Shown: piece by piece, positions 27,988 through 37,866 of the stretch
Position numbering within the stretch: the stretch's first letter is position 1
How the letters are laid out: every line of letters starts with the position of its first letter
Origin: Spirosoma endophyticum
GTDB lineage: Bacteria > Bacteroidota > Bacteroidia > Cytophagales > Spirosomataceae
DNA length: 64,000 nt
Direction: 5' to 3'
NCBI RefSeq assembly: GCF_900112365.1
Contig: NZ_FOLQ01000003.1
Span: forward strand, 248,001-312,000
Program-made: the position numbers and the translations under genes
The notes under the pieces: generated by a model
What the model was told of the DNA's origin: nothing
Database searches by the model: none
What the model saw: only the letters and a program-made list of their open reading frames with translations

Positions 27988-29565
27988 ATGAATAAAAAAG
28001 TCATTCTCATCATTCTCGACGGATGGGGCATTCCGCTGAAACCCGAAGTGTCGGCTATTGAAGCAGCTCATACGCCGTTTATGAACTCGTTGTATCCTAA
28101 GTATCCGAACAGTACGTTGGAAGCGTCGGGTTTGGCGGTTGGTTTGCCAGCGGGCCAAATGGGTAACTCCGAAGTTGGCCACATGAACCTCGGTGCAGGC
28201 CGCGTGGTCTATCAGGATTTGGTTAAAGTGAATTTAGCTGTTGAAGAGCATACGCTTGATAATGAGCCTGTTCTTGTCGATGCGCTAACGTACGCCAAAA
28301 CCAATGGTAAGAAAGTCCATTTCATTGGTCTCGTTTCCGACGGCGGTGTTCACGCCCATATTGAGCACATAAAAGGATTACTCTCCATTTCGCACGCACA
28401 TGGGTTGACGGACGTATTTGTTCATGCATTCACGGATGGCCGCGATACTGATCCCAAGGGTGGCATTGGCTATCTGACCGATCTACAGGCGCACATGGCC
28501 GTTTCGACGGGGCAAATTGCCAGCGTTATTGGCCGGTATTATGCGATGGATCGCGATAATCGCTGGGAACGTGTCAAAATCGCTTATGATGCGATGGTAC
28601 ATGGCGAAGGTGAGAAAGTGGATGCGACTAACGTAACGAAAGCCCTACAAACCTCTTATGATGCGGGTGTGACGGATGAGTTTATTAAGCCCATTATTGT
28701 TACCAACCCTGATGGTGCACCAGTGGCCGTTATCGAAGATGGGGACGTAGTACTTTGCTTTAACTTCCGCACGGATCGCGGCCGCGAAATCACACAGGCG
28801 CTGACACAGAAGGATTTTCCGGAGCAGGGTATGAAAAAACTCAATCTGGAGTACATCACGATGACTAAATACGACGATGATTTCGTAGGTGTAAAGGTCA
28901 TATTCGAAAAAGATAATCTCGAAAAGACCCTTGGTGAAGTCATTTCGTCAGTAGGCAGAAAGCAGATCCGTATTGCTGAAACAGAGAAATATCCGCATGT
29001 TACGTTCTTCTTTTCGGGTGGTCGTGAGGAACCGTTTCCGGGCGAAAAACGCCTGCTCTGCCCTTCACCGAAAGAAATGGTTGTTCTCGACGACAGGGGC
29101 GTAGAGGTAACCATACCGGTAAAAACCTACGATCAGATCCCTGAGATGTCAGCTTACGACATTCGAAATGCCATTATTCCAGAATTAGAAAAAGAAGAAA
29201 CGGATTTCATCTGCCTGAACTTTGCCAATACCGACATGGTTGGGCACACGGGCGTATTCGAAGCCGTGGTGAAAGCGGCCGAAACGGCCGATGCCTGCGC
29301 ACAAGCCGTCACAGAAGCTGCCCTGGCGCATGGTTACACGACAATTATCATTGCCGACCACGGTAACGCCGAATATATGACTAATGATGATGGTACGCCC
29401 AATACGGCCCACACAATCAATTTAGTGCCCTGTATTCTGATTGATAAAGATTATCATCCGATACTCAACAATGGCAAACTCGCTGACATTGCACCCACGA
29501 TTCTCCAATTGATGGGTATTCCGCAACCTCCAGAAATGGGTGGGGTGAGTTTGATTAAAGAGTGA
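27988..29565 (+). CDS. gpmI: 2,3-bisphosphoglycerate-independent phosphoglycerate mutase
   Basis: The 525-residue Mn2+-dependent phosphoglycerate mutase belongs to the alkaline-phosphatase superfamily. It begins with LIILDGWGIP (metal ligand Asp11), and the catalytic Ser61 lies in GQMGNSEVGHMNLGAGR. HAFTDGRDTDP, the FNFRTDRGREIT loop, CLNFANTDMVGHTG and IIIADHGNAEYM supply the remaining metal-binding residues. It catalyses 3-phosphoglycerate to 2-phosphoglycerate, the step before enolase, whose gene lies three genes upstream in the same run. Confidence 0.98.
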   Translation: MNKKVILIILDGWGIPLKPEVSAIEAAHTPFMNSLYPKYPNSTLEASGLAVGLPAGQMGNSEVGHMNLGAGRVVYQDLVKVNLAVEEHTLDNEPVLVDALTYAKTNGKKVHFIGLVSDGGVHAHIEHIKGLLSISHAHGLTDVFVHAFTDGRDTDPKGGIGYLTDLQAHMAVSTGQIASVIGRYYAMDRDNRWERVKIAYDAMVHGEGEKVDATNVTKALQTSYDAGVTDEFIKPIIVTNPDGAPVAVIEDGDVVLCFNFRTDRGREITQALTQKDFPEQGMKKLNLEYITMTKYDDDFVGVKVIFEKDNLEKTLGEVISSVGRKQIRIAETEKYPHVTFFFSGGREEPFPGEKRLLCPSPKEMVVLDDRGVEVTIPVKTYDQIPEMSAYDIRNAIIPELEKEETDFICLNFANTDMVGHTGVFEAVVKAAETADACAQAVTEAALAHGYTTIIIADHGNAEYMTNDDGTPNTAHTINLVPCILIDKDYHPILNNGKLADIAPTILQLMGIPQPPEMGGVSLIKE

Positions 29566-29580
29566 AAATTTTTGAAATTT

Positions 29581-29624
29581 GTAAAAAAAGCCGCGCCTGT
29601 TACGTCAGTCCGCGGCTTTTTTAC
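29581..29624 (+). terminator. Intrinsic terminator of the eno-gpmI run
   Basis: GTAAAAAAAGCCGCG (29581) pairs with CGCGGCTTTTTTAC (29611) around a 15-nt loop, giving a GC core and a T6 run after it, 15 nt past the gpmI stop. Confidence 0.9.
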
Positions 29625-29712
29625 GTTGCCGGGGCCGCTAGTTAACAGTAGCCAGATACCCTAGTTGCACTTTAGGAAAGGTAACCGATAAACACGTGGA
29701 CCTTCACCTAGT

Positions 29713-31107
29713 ATGCAGATTGACAATTCGTTAACATCTTCTGACCTTTCAGCAAAACTTGACCAATTCTGGGAGCTGTCTGGCCAGAAAATTCGCCTGA
29801 TTGAAAAAGAGTACGATGTAGCAAAAGGCTCACCTGTTTTTACGGTTGCTGGAAAATATACAACGCGCGGCTGGACGGAGTGGACACAAGGCTTTCAATT
29901 CGGATCGGCGATTTTACAGTTCGACGCCACAAACGACGCTGAATTCCTTGAAATGGGTCGCCAGAAAACGCTGCGTGTGATGGCTCCCCATATTAGCCAT
30001 ATTGGTGTGCATGATCACGGTTTCAACAATGTTAGTACGTATGGAAATCTACTTCGGTTGATGCGCGAAGGCCGGATTTCGCACAATGACTGGGAAGCTA
30101 ATTTTTATGAACTGGCCCTGAAAATCTCCGGGGCTGTGCAAGCCAGCCGTTGGACACCCATTAAGAGCGGACGGTCCGCCGGTGCGGGGTTTATAAGCTC
30201 ATTTAATGGTCCACATTCACTTTTTGTCGATACGATACGTTCCTGCCGGGCCTTAGTACTGAGTCATGGGTTGGGCCACGTTTTTCAGGGTGAGGGCGAT
30301 GTGAAAATCAATTTGCTGGAACGGGCTTTGCACCATATCAAAGCCACCGCCGATTACGCGGTTTTTTACGGCGAAGGCCGCGATTCCTACGATCTATGGG
30401 GGCGTACTGCTCACGAAAGCGTCTTTAACGTTAAAGATGGGAATTTTCGATGCCCCAACTCACAACAAGGATATTCAGGTTTTACAACCTGGACGCGCGG
30501 TTTAGCCTGGGCCATGTGCGGTTTTGCCGAAGAACTGGAGTGGCTCACTACGTGCGACGATGCCGAATTAGAACCCTTCGGGGGACGTAACATCATTGAA
30601 GCTTACATGCTTAAAGCCGCTACCGCCACCTGCGATTTTTATATCGAGCATACACCCACGGATGGCATTCCTTATTGGGATACGGGTGCGCCAAACTTAC
30701 ACCGCTTAGGTGATTACCTCAATCGACCTGCTGACCCTTACAATGATTTTGAGCCGGTAGACAGCTCGGCAGCGGCTATTGGAGCGCAGGGACTGCTACG
30801 CCTTGGAAAATATCTGACCGACAAAGGCGATTCAGAAGTTGGGAAACGATACCATCAAGCCGGTTTAACCGTACTCAATACGTTGTTTGACGAACCATAT
30901 CTAAGTATGGACCCAGCGCATCAGGGATTGATTTTACATTCGATTTACCACCAACCCAATGGTTGGGACTACGTACCGCCCGGCAGTAAAATCGCTAACG
31001 GTGAATCAAGCATGTGGGGTGATTACCACGCCCGTGAAGTTGCGCTGTATCTGCAACGTATCATACGTAATGAACCGTACTACACCTTTTTCAACTGTCT
31101 CCCATGA
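29713..31107 (+). CDS. GH88-like (unsaturated glucuronyl hydrolase-type) enzyme
   Basis: The 464-residue cytoplasmic-looking protein has no signal peptide and a (alpha/alpha)6-barrel-like sequence. GH88/105-like blocks are [14 protein letters not shown] near residue 55, [17 protein letters not shown] near 96-112 (D101 as a candidate catalytic Asp), [12 protein letters not shown] near 230, and the C-terminal [24 protein letters not shown] and [10 protein letters not shown] segments. GH88 enzymes hydrate unsaturated uronic acids released by polysaccharide lyases. It is somewhat longer than classic UGL. It is first in a five-gene operon and overlaps the next gene by 4 nt (ATGA). The family is likely; the substrate is not known. 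Confidence 0.8.
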   Translation: MQIDNSLTSSDLSAKLDQFWELSGQKIRLIEKEYDVAKGSPVFTVAGKYTTRGWTEWTQGFQFGSAILQFDATNDAEFLEMGRQKTLRVMAPHISHIGVHDHGFNNVSTYGNLLRLMREGRISHNDWEANFYELALKISGAVQASRWTPIKSGRSAGAGFISSFNGPHSLFVDTIRSCRALVLSHGLGHVFQGEGDVKINLLERALHHIKATADYAVFYGEGRDSYDLWGRTAHESVFNVKDGNFRCPNSQQGYSGFTTWTRGLAWAMCGFAEELEWLTTCDDAELEPFGGRNIIEAYMLKAATATCDFYIEHTPTDGIPYWDTGAPNLHRLGDYLNRPADPYNDFEPVDSSAAAIGAQGLLRLGKYLTDKGDSEVGKRYHQAGLTVLNTLFDEPYLSMDPAHQGLILHSIYHQPNGWDYVPPGSKIANGESSMWGDYHAREVALYLQRIIRNEPYYTFFNCLP

Positions 31108-32549
31108 GCGAGAAATATAAGCCTCAATTTCCGCGCATGGCCCAATTGAAAACGGCGGCTGATCTGCGGAGTTATTTAGAAAAAAACGAGATTGATCTGC
31201 CGTTTGATGAAACTTTACTGCCTCCTACAGAAAGCCCGTTCAATAGGCATATACAACTCAAATCGGGCAAAACGATTGGTAATAGCCTTTGTATTTTGCC
31301 AATGGAGGGCTGGGATGGTACTACAGAGGGCCGACCGACGGATTTTACACGAAATCGCTGGAAGAAATTCGCTATCAGTGGCGCCAAGCTGCTGTTTGGT
31401 TGTGAGGCCGTAGCAGTCTGTCATTCGGGGAAAGCTAATCCCAATCAATTGGTGCTGAACGCTGATACGTTCCAGGACTTTGTCGAACTGCGGCAATTGA
31501 TTCTTGATGAACACGCCGAAGTGTTTGGAAAACCCGACGATTTATTGATTGGTCTTCAATTGACACATTCAGGGCGTTTCTGCAAACCAAAGAGCCACAA
31601 AGCTTTTGAACCGAAAATTCTTTATAGCCATCCCTTTCTGAACAGCAAATTTGGCCTGTCCGCCGATTATCCAACGCTTACTGATGCGGATATTGACCAA
31701 ATCATCGAGCACTACGTTGAAGCAGCTGTACTTGCCCAAAAAGCGGGCTTTGATTTTGTCGATGTAAAACATTGCCACGGTTATCTGGGTCACGAATTCC
31801 TAAGCGCGGTAAATCGGGAAGGGCACTACGGCGGTTCTTTCGAAAATAGAACGCGCTATCTACGGAACATCGTTTCGGGAATCCGTCAGGCGGCACCGGG
31901 GCTGGAAATGGGCATTCGCCTGAGTGCGTTCGATATGCTCCCGTTCAAAAAAGGCCCTGCTGGTACGGGCATTCCAGAAGCTGCTGAGCAATATCCATTT
32001 GCGTTTGGAGGGAAATCGAACGGACTGGGATTTGATTTAACAGAAACGAAAGCGTTGCTGTCGCTGGCTGAGTCACTCGGCATTCAATTGGTGTGCATTA
32101 CCGGCGGAAGTCCCTATTACAACCCACATTTGATGCGACCCGCCCTATTTCCGCCTTCCGATGGCTACTTGCCTCCCGAAGATCCACTGTTGGGCGTAAA
32201 GCGGCAAATCGACGTGACAAATGAGCTGAAACAGGCTTTTCCCGAGCTAGTGATTATCGGATCGGGCTATTCGTATTTGCAGGAGTGGCTTCCCAACGTA
32301 GCGCAGTCCGTGTTGCACAAGGGCATGGCCGATAGTATAGGCTTTGGGCGTATGGTATTGTCCTATCCGACTATGCCCGCCGATATGCTTGCTGGTCGGG
32401 CACTTGTCCGAAACCAGATATGCCGCACGTTTTCTGACTGTACGACGGCTCCACGTAATGGACTCATTTCGGGCTGTTATCCCCTGGATATTCTCTATAA
32501 AAAACGGCCTGAAGCCGAGCAACTTAAAGCGATAAAAGAGAGCCTGTGA
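31104..32549 (+). CDS. Old yellow enzyme-family FMN oxidoreductase
   Basis: The 481-residue protein is a TIM-barrel ene-reductase-like flavoenzyme. [21 protein letters not shown] follows the FMN-binding first strand. [16 protein letters not shown] corresponds to the QLxHxGR block. [20 protein letters not shown], followed by [15 protein letters not shown], matches the conserved HxxHGYLxxxFLSP...NRxRF pattern with the two substrate-binding His. The C-terminal part has [17 protein letters not shown] and three Cys in [13 protein letters not shown]...GCYPLD, an unusual feature. OYE enzymes reduce activated C=C bonds with NAD(P)H. It overlaps both neighbours by 4 nt, which points to a linked catabolic step. 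Confidence 0.88.
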   Translation: MSEKYKPQFPRMAQLKTAADLRSYLEKNEIDLPFDETLLPPTESPFNRHIQLKSGKTIGNSLCILPMEGWDGTTEGRPTDFTRNRWKKFAISGAKLLFGCEAVAVCHSGKANPNQLVLNADTFQDFVELRQLILDEHAEVFGKPDDLLIGLQLTHSGRFCKPKSHKAFEPKILYSHPFLNSKFGLSADYPTLTDADIDQIIEHYVEAAVLAQKAGFDFVDVKHCHGYLGHEFLSAVNREGHYGGSFENRTRYLRNIVSGIRQAAPGLEMGIRLSAFDMLPFKKGPAGTGIPEAAEQYPFAFGGKSNGLGFDLTETKALLSLAESLGIQLVCITGGSPYYNPHLMRPALFPPSDGYLPPEDPLLGVKRQIDVTNELKQAFPELVIIGSGYSYLQEWLPNVAQSVLHKGMADSIGFGRMVLSYPTMPADMLAGRALVRNQICRTFSDCTTAPRNGLISGCYPLDILYKKRPEAEQLKAIKESL

Positions 32550-33346
32550 ATAACTCGGAACGCTCGCACCGGCGCACCGGACCGGTAGCGCTTATTACAG
32601 GCGGTAGCCGAGGAATTGGGTATGGTATTGCCGAACATTTAGCCGATGCCGGATTCGATCTGGCCATCAATGGCGTTCGACCCGAAGACGCAGTCAGTGA
32701 TGCGCTGGATAAACTAAGGCAACGCGGATGTGACGTCATTTACTGTCAGGGCGATGTTGCATCAACAGAAGCCCGAGTAGAAATAATGCAACGTATTAAA
32801 GCTCATTTTGGGCGGTTAAACGTGCTCATCAACAATGCAGGAGTTGCCCCAAAAGAACGGCGGGATATTCTCGACGCGACGGAGGAAAGTTTTCAGTATG
32901 TACTATCAACCAACCTACAGGGAGCCTATTTTCTAACGCAGGCAGCCGCCAACTGGATGATCGTTCAACAAACGGAGCAAGTTGATTTCTGGGGATGTAT
33001 CATCAACGTATCATCTGTTTCAGCGACTGTGGCATCCGTTAACCGGGGAGAGTACTGCATAGCGAAAGCGGGTTTAAGCATGGCTACCCAGCTGTTTGCC
33101 ACCCGACTCGGCGAATACAATATTCCGGTTTATGAGGTTCGGCCGGGAATTATAAAAACGGATATGACAGCAGGCGTAACCGCCAGATATAATGCGTTGA
33201 TTGATAATGGATTGGCTTTGCAAAGGCGATGGGGCCTTCCCGACGACGTAGGCAAAGCAGTAGCTTCACTTGCCCAGGGAGCTTTTCCCTATTCGACAGG
33301 TCAGGTCATTATGGTTGACGGCGGAATGACGATACCAAGACTATAA
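32546..33346 (+). CDS. Short-chain dehydrogenase/reductase
   Basis: The 266-residue classical SDR begins with a GTG whose last bases overlap the previous TGA. The NAD(P)-binding motif is [18 protein letters not shown] near residues 15-32. The cofactor motif NNAG is in [10 protein letters not shown]. The catalytic Ser lies in INVSSVSA and the Tyr-x3-Lys motif is [14 protein letters not shown] follows, and the end is [12 protein letters not shown]. Naming as 3-ketoacyl-ACP reductase would be unsafe. In this operon an oxidoreductase for a keto-uronate or keto-sugar (KduD-like role) is more plausible. Confidence 0.92.
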   Translation: MNNSERSHRRTGPVALITGGSRGIGYGIAEHLADAGFDLAINGVRPEDAVSDALDKLRQRGCDVIYCQGDVASTEARVEIMQRIKAHFGRLNVLINNAGVAPKERRDILDATEESFQYVLSTNLQGAYFLTQAAANWMIVQQTEQVDFWGCIINVSSVSATVASVNRGEYCIAKAGLSMATQLFATRLGEYNIPVYEVRPGIIKTDMTAGVTARYNALIDNGLALQRRWGLPDDVGKAVASLAQGAFPYSTGQVIMVDGGMTIPRL

Positions 33347-33378
33347 ACCAACAACTTTTCCTAAACCAATTCAAAATC

Positions 33379-34683
33379 ATGGACTCAAAACAAGTTTCCC
33401 GGCGCTACGTCCTCAAAGCGGGTGCTGTTGGCTCGCTGGCAGCCATTGGACTGCCTACCTACATCCCGGCGCATGCGTTTGGGGCTAATGACCGCGTTCG
33501 GATGGCCGTTATTGGTATCAATGGCCGTGGGAAAGATCATATTCAGGGTTTGTCGAAGCAAAAGGATGTGGAAGTGGTCACCCTTTGCGATGTAGACAGC
33601 AATGTTCTGCAAGCGGGTGCGACTGAGTTTGAGAAGAAATATAACCGGAAAGTCCAGACTATGGCTGATCTTCGGCAGGTCTACGATGATAAGAATATTG
33701 ATGCTGTGAGCATTGCCACCCCAAACCATTGGCATGCGCTGGCGGCTATCTGGGCGTGTCAGGCGGGGAAGGACGTTTACGTTGAAAAACCAGGTGCGCA
33801 CAATCTGCACGAAGGTCGTAAACTCATTGAAGCAGCTACCCGATATAATCGCATTGTGCAACATGGGGTGCAACTACGTAGCTCGGAGGCTATTCAGGAA
33901 GCTATCAAGCACCTGCGCGACGGCCTGATTGGCAAGGTTTATATGGCACGTGGACTTGTCTACAAATGGCGACCAGATATCGGCAATAAAGGTCCTTCGG
34001 CCGTCCCCTCTGAACTAAACTGGAATATGTGGCAAGGTCCAGCGCAGGAAAAAGAATTCAGCAAGAACTACGTTCACTACAACTGGCACTGGTTCTGGGA
34101 CTACGGCAACGGCGACATTGGCAACCAGGGAATCCACGAAACAGACTTGTGTATGTGGGGTCTAGATGTAGGATTGCCCGAAGAAATTACATCGGCAGGT
34201 GGTAAATTTCTCTGGAACGACTGCAAGGAAACTCCCGAAACCCTTACGTCGGTTTACAAATACCCATCATCAGGCAAAGTGATTCAGTTTGAGGTGCGGC
34301 CCTGGATGACGAATAAAGAAGACGGCGTTGAGATTGGAAACCTTTTTTATGGCGATAAAGGCTATATGGTCATCAACGGGTATGATGATTATAAGACGTT
34401 TCTGGGTAAAGAGCGTGCACCGGGACCAGCGCGTAAAGCCGGTGGTGACCACTATGCGAATTTTATCGAAGCTGTCCGGTCGCGGGATAAATCGAAGCAG
34501 AACGGCCCGGTTGAAACAGCCCATTTGGCGTCAGGTATCGCGCACCTGGGAAATATTGCTTACCGCCTAGGTCGTACCCTGCACTTTGATCCCAAAAATG
34601 AAGTATTTGTTGGAGACAAAGACGCGAATCAAATGCTAACCCGTAAGTATCGCGCTCCGTTCGTAGTGCCAGAAAAGGTGTAA
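33379..34683 (+). CDS. Tat-exported Gfo/Idh/MocA family oxidoreductase
   Basis: The 434-residue protein has a twin-arginine signal (SRRYVLKAGAVGSLAAIGLP) and AHAFG before the mature part. It has an NAD(P)-binding fold (VRMAVIGINGRGKDHI), TLCDVD, and the family motif YVEKPGAH. The C-terminal domain is typical of the periplasmic Bacteroidota group (WHWFWDYGNGDIGNQGIHETD). Members use a tightly bound NAD to oxidise or rearrange sugars at C3. It is in the same orientation as the GH88-OYE-SDR genes, 32 bases after the SDR, and followed by an MFS transporter, so it probably belongs to the same catabolic unit. Confidence 0.9.
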   Translation: MDSKQVSRRYVLKAGAVGSLAAIGLPTYIPAHAFGANDRVRMAVIGINGRGKDHIQGLSKQKDVEVVTLCDVDSNVLQAGATEFEKKYNRKVQTMADLRQVYDDKNIDAVSIATPNHWHALAAIWACQAGKDVYVEKPGAHNLHEGRKLIEAATRYNRIVQHGVQLRSSEAIQEAIKHLRDGLIGKVYMARGLVYKWRPDIGNKGPSAVPSELNWNMWQGPAQEKEFSKNYVHYNWHWFWDYGNGDIGNQGIHETDLCMWGLDVGLPEEITSAGGKFLWNDCKETPETLTSVYKYPSSGKVIQFEVRPWMTNKEDGVEIGNLFYGDKGYMVINGYDDYKTFLGKERAPGPARKAGGDHYANFIEAVRSRDKSKQNGPVETAHLASGIAHLGNIAYRLGRTLHFDPKNEVFVGDKDANQMLTRKYRAPFVVPEKV

Positions 34684-34688
34684 AATTT

Positions 34689-34747
34689 AACTTCCCGAAA
34701 GTTCAAAACCGCTCGGGCGACCCCGTTTCGGGAAGTTCTCATTGAAC
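34689..34747. terminator. 12-bp inverted repeat between Gfo/Idh and MFS genes
   Basis: AACTTCCCGAAA (34689-34700) pairs perfectly with its complement at 34736-34747 around a 35-nt loop that contains a second CG-rich stretch. No strong T-run follows, so partial attenuation or an operator is as likely as termination. Confidence 0.5.
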
Positions 34748-34761
34748 CACAATCCTCTCAA

Positions 34762-36021
34762 ATGAAGCCAATCACGACTCCTGAATCAACCGCAACAAAC
34801 CGTCCGGTCATCAGTCAACTTCTGCAACTTCCGGTGTTGGTGGCTGCTCTAGGGTATCTGGTGGACATGTATGACCTGTTTTTATTCAGCGTTGTGCGTG
34901 TTCCGAGTCTCAAAGGATTAGGTATTGACGGCGACAGATTACTAAGTGACGGTCTGTTGTTGCTCAATGCGCAGATGGTCGGTTTGCTGATCGGGGGTAT
35001 TTTCTGGGGTATTTTGGGTGATAAAAAAGGACGTCTTTCGGTTCTATTTGGCTCTATTCTGATCTACTCGCTAGCCAATATTGCCAATGGATTCGTTACG
35101 TCGCTGGACCAGTACGTATTACTTCGGTTCGTGGCTGGACTGGGATTGGCTGGCGAACTGGGGGCTGGCATTACGTTGGTCACGGAGATTTTACCTAAAC
35201 AAATTCGGGGATATGGTACCACGCTTGTTGCCACAATGGGCGTATTAGGGGCTATTTTGGCGTATTTTATGGCGGACTTGTTCGACTGGCGCATTTCCTA
35301 TTTCATCGGTGGTGGATTAGGACTTCTGCTGCTCGTGCTGCGGGTGAACGTACTGGAATCCGGCCTTTTTGTCAAGACAAAACAGCGGGCTCTGAGCCGT
35401 GGAAGTGTCTTAATGCTTGTTTCCGATAAAACCCGGCTATTTAAATATTTTCAGTGCATCCTGGTAGGGTTGCCCATCTGGTTTGTCGTCGGAATCCTTA
35501 TTACGTTCTCGCCGGAGTTTGGTAAAGCGCTTGGGTTGAGCGCCCCCGTCGTGGCGGGGAAAGCCGTCATGCTAAGTTTTTCAGGACAGGTATTGGGCGA
35601 TATCGTCAGCGGATTTTTGAGTCAGTCCATGCAGAGCCGCAAGAAAGTTATCCGGCTGTTTATGCTTTTGTCCCTGGCGTTCATGCTAATTTATTTACTG
35701 GCCCCCGTGAGCGACTTAACGCTCTTTTATACGATTTGTGTTTGTCTTGGATTTGCCAACGGCTATTGGACGTTATTTATAACGATTGCTGCTGAGTTGT
35801 TTGGCACTAACCTTCGGGCCACTGTCGCGACGACTGTACCCAATTTTGTACGCGGGGCTACCATACCACTAAGTGCGCTTTTCATTCAGTTGAAGCCTGC
35901 TTTAGGGACGATTTATAGCGCCTTAACGGTTGGGCTTCTGACGCTCGCCGTCGCTTTGATCGCACTATCTTTCCTGGACGAGACGTTTAAAAAAGACCTG
36001 GATTACGTCGAAGAAGGGTAG
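34762..36021 (+). CDS. MFS transporter
   Basis: The 419-residue protein has 12 predicted membrane segments. The MFS motif between TM2 and TM3 is WGILGDKKGRLSVLFGS. TM1 contains ALGYLVDMYDLFLF, with an acidic residue pattern as in the aromatic-acid/sialic-acid symporter-like branch. AGLGLAGELGAGITLVTEILPKQIRGYGTT in TM4-5 is typical (in pieces: LAGELGAGITLV and PKQIRGYGTT). A large cytoplasmic loop follows TM6. As the last gene of the GH88-OYE-SDR-Gfo/Idh cluster it probably imports the uronate or oligosaccharide substrate with protons. Confidence 0.9.
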   Translation: MKPITTPESTATNRPVISQLLQLPVLVAALGYLVDMYDLFLFSVVRVPSLKGLGIDGDRLLSDGLLLLNAQMVGLLIGGIFWGILGDKKGRLSVLFGSILIYSLANIANGFVTSLDQYVLLRFVAGLGLAGELGAGITLVTEILPKQIRGYGTTLVATMGVLGAILAYFMADLFDWRISYFIGGGLGLLLLVLRVNVLESGLFVKTKQRALSRGSVLMLVSDKTRLFKYFQCILVGLPIWFVVGILITFSPEFGKALGLSAPVVAGKAVMLSFSGQVLGDIVSGFLSQSMQSRKKVIRLFMLLSLAFMLIYLLAPVSDLTLFYTICVCLGFANGYWTLFITIAAELFGTNLRATVATTVPNFVRGATIPLSALFIQLKPALGTIYSALTVGLLTLAVALIALSFLDETFKKDLDYVEEG

Positions 36022-36042
36022 ATAGAAAATCAGGAACGCTAA

Positions 36043-36104
36043 TAACGCCGAAGTGGCTGATTTACAAAGATTTTTATCCGTGTAAATCAGCCACTTCGGC
36101 GTTA
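36043..36104. terminator. Perfect 24-bp bidirectional terminator
   Basis: Arms at 36043-36066 and 36081-36104 are perfectly complementary (24 bp) around a 14-nt loop, between the convergent MFS and sucB genes. An AT-rich tract follows (TATTTTATTTTTT). The stem is longer than needed for termination and resembles the junction palindromes elsewhere. Confidence 0.9.
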
Positions 36105-36119
36105 TCAATATTTTATTTT

Positions 36120-37775
36120 TTACATGTCGAACAGAATCCGGGATGGATCTTCCAGAATCTGCTTCACGCGGACAAGGAAGCTAACGGATTCTTTCCCGTC
36201 AATAATCCGGTGATCGTATGACAGGGCCAGGTACATAATCGGCCGAACAACAATTTCGCCGTTGATCACAACCGCCCGCTCAACGATGTTGTGCATACCA
36301 AGGATGGCCGACTGAGGAGCGTTGATAATTGGTGTCGAGAGCATCGAACCGAACGTGCCACCATTGGTGATGGTGAACGTACCGCCCGTCATCTGGTCAA
36401 TTGTCAGTTTATTGTCGCGGGCTAGTCCAGCCAACCGAACGATTTCTTTCTCAACGCCGGCAAAGCTTAATTTCTCCGCATTCCGAATAACCGGTACAAC
36501 CAAGCCCCGATCAGTTGAAACGGCGATAGAAATATCGCAGAAATCATTGAAAATCATTTGATCACCATCGATCTGGGCATTCACCGCCGGAAAATCTTTC
36601 AGGGCAATACAAACCGCCTTCGTGAAGAATGACATGAAGCCAAGGCCAACACCATTTTTCTCCTTGAATTTGTCTTTGTATTTATTCCGAAGATCCATAA
36701 CCGCCTTCATGTCAACCTCATTAAAGGTGGTCAACATAGCCGTTTCATTTTTCACAGCTACTAACCGCCGGGCAATTGTCCGACGTAGCGATGTCATTTT
36801 CTCACGACGCTGGCCGCGTTCGCCTGCGACAACTGGAGCCGGTGCCGGAGCTGCCGGTTTAGGGGCAGTTGGCTGAGCCGAAACGTCGGACCGCTGTGGT
36901 GCAGGTTGTGCTGGTGCAGCTACAGGAGTTGGAGCAGATGATGCCTTCTGTGCATCTTCCTTCGTAATACGACCACCTACACCCGATCCTTGAACTTGCT
37001 GGGCATCAACACCTTTTTCGTCAAGGATTTTAGCGGCAGCTGGTGAAGGATAATGAGCTGCATATCCGTTCTGGCCGTTGCTGGCAGCCACTTCGGGAGC
37101 TGGAGCTGATCCATTGGATGATGGTTGCGGAGCTGGTGTGCTGGCAGGCGTTGGCGCGGCAGTAGCCCCTGCACCCACTTCGATTTTAGCAATCAAAGCC
37201 CCGATCGGCAATGTTTCGCCCGCCTGCGCTACGATACGTAGCGTTCCAGCCGCTTCAGCAGGAAGTTCGAACGTAGCTTTGTCGGATTCCAGTTCGCACA
37301 GAACTTCGTCGAGTGCTACCTGATCGCCATCTTTTTTGCTCCATGAGGCAATGGTAACTTCCGTAACCGATTCACCCACGGCCGGAACTTTCATTTCTAC
37401 TACGCTTGAACCAGTCGTAGCTGGAGCTGCTGGTGCAGCCGGAGCCGGGGTTTCTGCTGCTGGGGCAGGTGGTGGCGTCTCGGCTTTAGGTGCTTCTGCT
37501 TTAGCCGGTTCTGCTGCTGGTGGCGTAACCGGTGTACTGCCCCCATTGTCAATAGTACAAATACTGGCACCAATAGGCAAAACGTCGCCTTCCTGCGCCA
37601 GAATGTGTAGAATACCATCGGCTTCAGCCGTCAATTCAAATGTCGCTTTATCGGAATCGAGTCCACAAAGAACGTCGTCCATTTTTACGCTATCACCTTC
37701 TTTTTTATACCAGGTGCCAACGGTTACTTCGGTAATAGATTCCCCCACGGGAGGAATTTTCATGTCAACGGCCAT
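36120..37775 (-). CDS. sucB: 2-oxoglutarate dehydrogenase E2, two lipoyl domains
   Basis: The 551-residue protein has two lipoyl domains separated by a Pro/Ala-rich linker. The first lipoyl Lys is K43 in [10 protein letters not shown], where the usual Glu before SDKA is Asp. The second is K166 in [11 protein letters not shown] second linker leads to an E1/E3-binding domain ([20 protein letters not shown]) near 243-262 and the acyltransferase core ending with SYDHRIIDG (H522, D526). It transfers the succinyl group to CoA. Most SucB proteins have one lipoyl domain; this one resembles two-domain E2 proteins in layout. It follows sucA in the same transcript, with a palindromic gap. Confidence 0.95.
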   Translation of the reverse strand: MAVDMKIPPVGESITEVTVGTWYKKEGDSVKMDDVLCGLDSDKATFELTAEADGILHILAQEGDVLPIGASICTIDNGGSTPVTPPAAEPAKAEAPKAETPPPAPAAETPAPAAPAAPATTGSSVVEMKVPAVGESVTEVTIASWSKKDGDQVALDEVLCELESDKATFELPAEAAGTLRIVAQAGETLPIGALIAKIEVGAGATAAPTPASTPAPQPSSNGSAPAPEVAASNGQNGYAAHYPSPAAAKILDEKGVDAQQVQGSGVGGRITKEDAQKASSAPTPVAAPAQPAPQRSDVSAQPTAPKPAAPAPAPVVAGERGQRREKMTSLRRTIARRLVAVKNETAMLTTFNEVDMKAVMDLRNKYKDKFKEKNGVGLGFMSFFTKAVCIALKDFPAVNAQIDGDQMIFNDFCDISIAVSTDRGLVVPVIRNAEKLSFAGVEKEIVRLAGLARDNKLTIDQMTGGTFTITNGGTFGSMLSTPIINAPQSAILGMHNIVERAVVINGEIVVRPIMYLALSYDHRIIDGKESVSFLVRVKQILEDPSRILFDM

Positions 37776-37777
37776 AG

Positions 37778-37862
37778 ACAGTTAGTGAGTTGGTCAATCA
37801 GCGAGTCGGTCAATATAGCGGCAATCTACTCACCGACTATCGACCGACCAACTGGTTGACTG
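37778..37862. repeat. Imperfect junction palindrome between sucA and sucB
   Basis: Two arms of about 38 nt built from AGTTGGTC, GAGTCGGTC and TAGTGAG words are related as inverted repeats at roughly 70% identity. They share words with the AGTCGATAGTC and GAGTGAAT families. The element fills the 91-base sucA-sucB gap. Confidence 0.6.
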
Positions 37863-37866
37863 TTAT

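Noticed and set aside
37336-37785. A long Ala/Gly/Val-rich frame antisense to sucB
   Set aside because: It is the reverse reading of the Pro/Ala-rich linkers of SucB; low complexity and position explain it.
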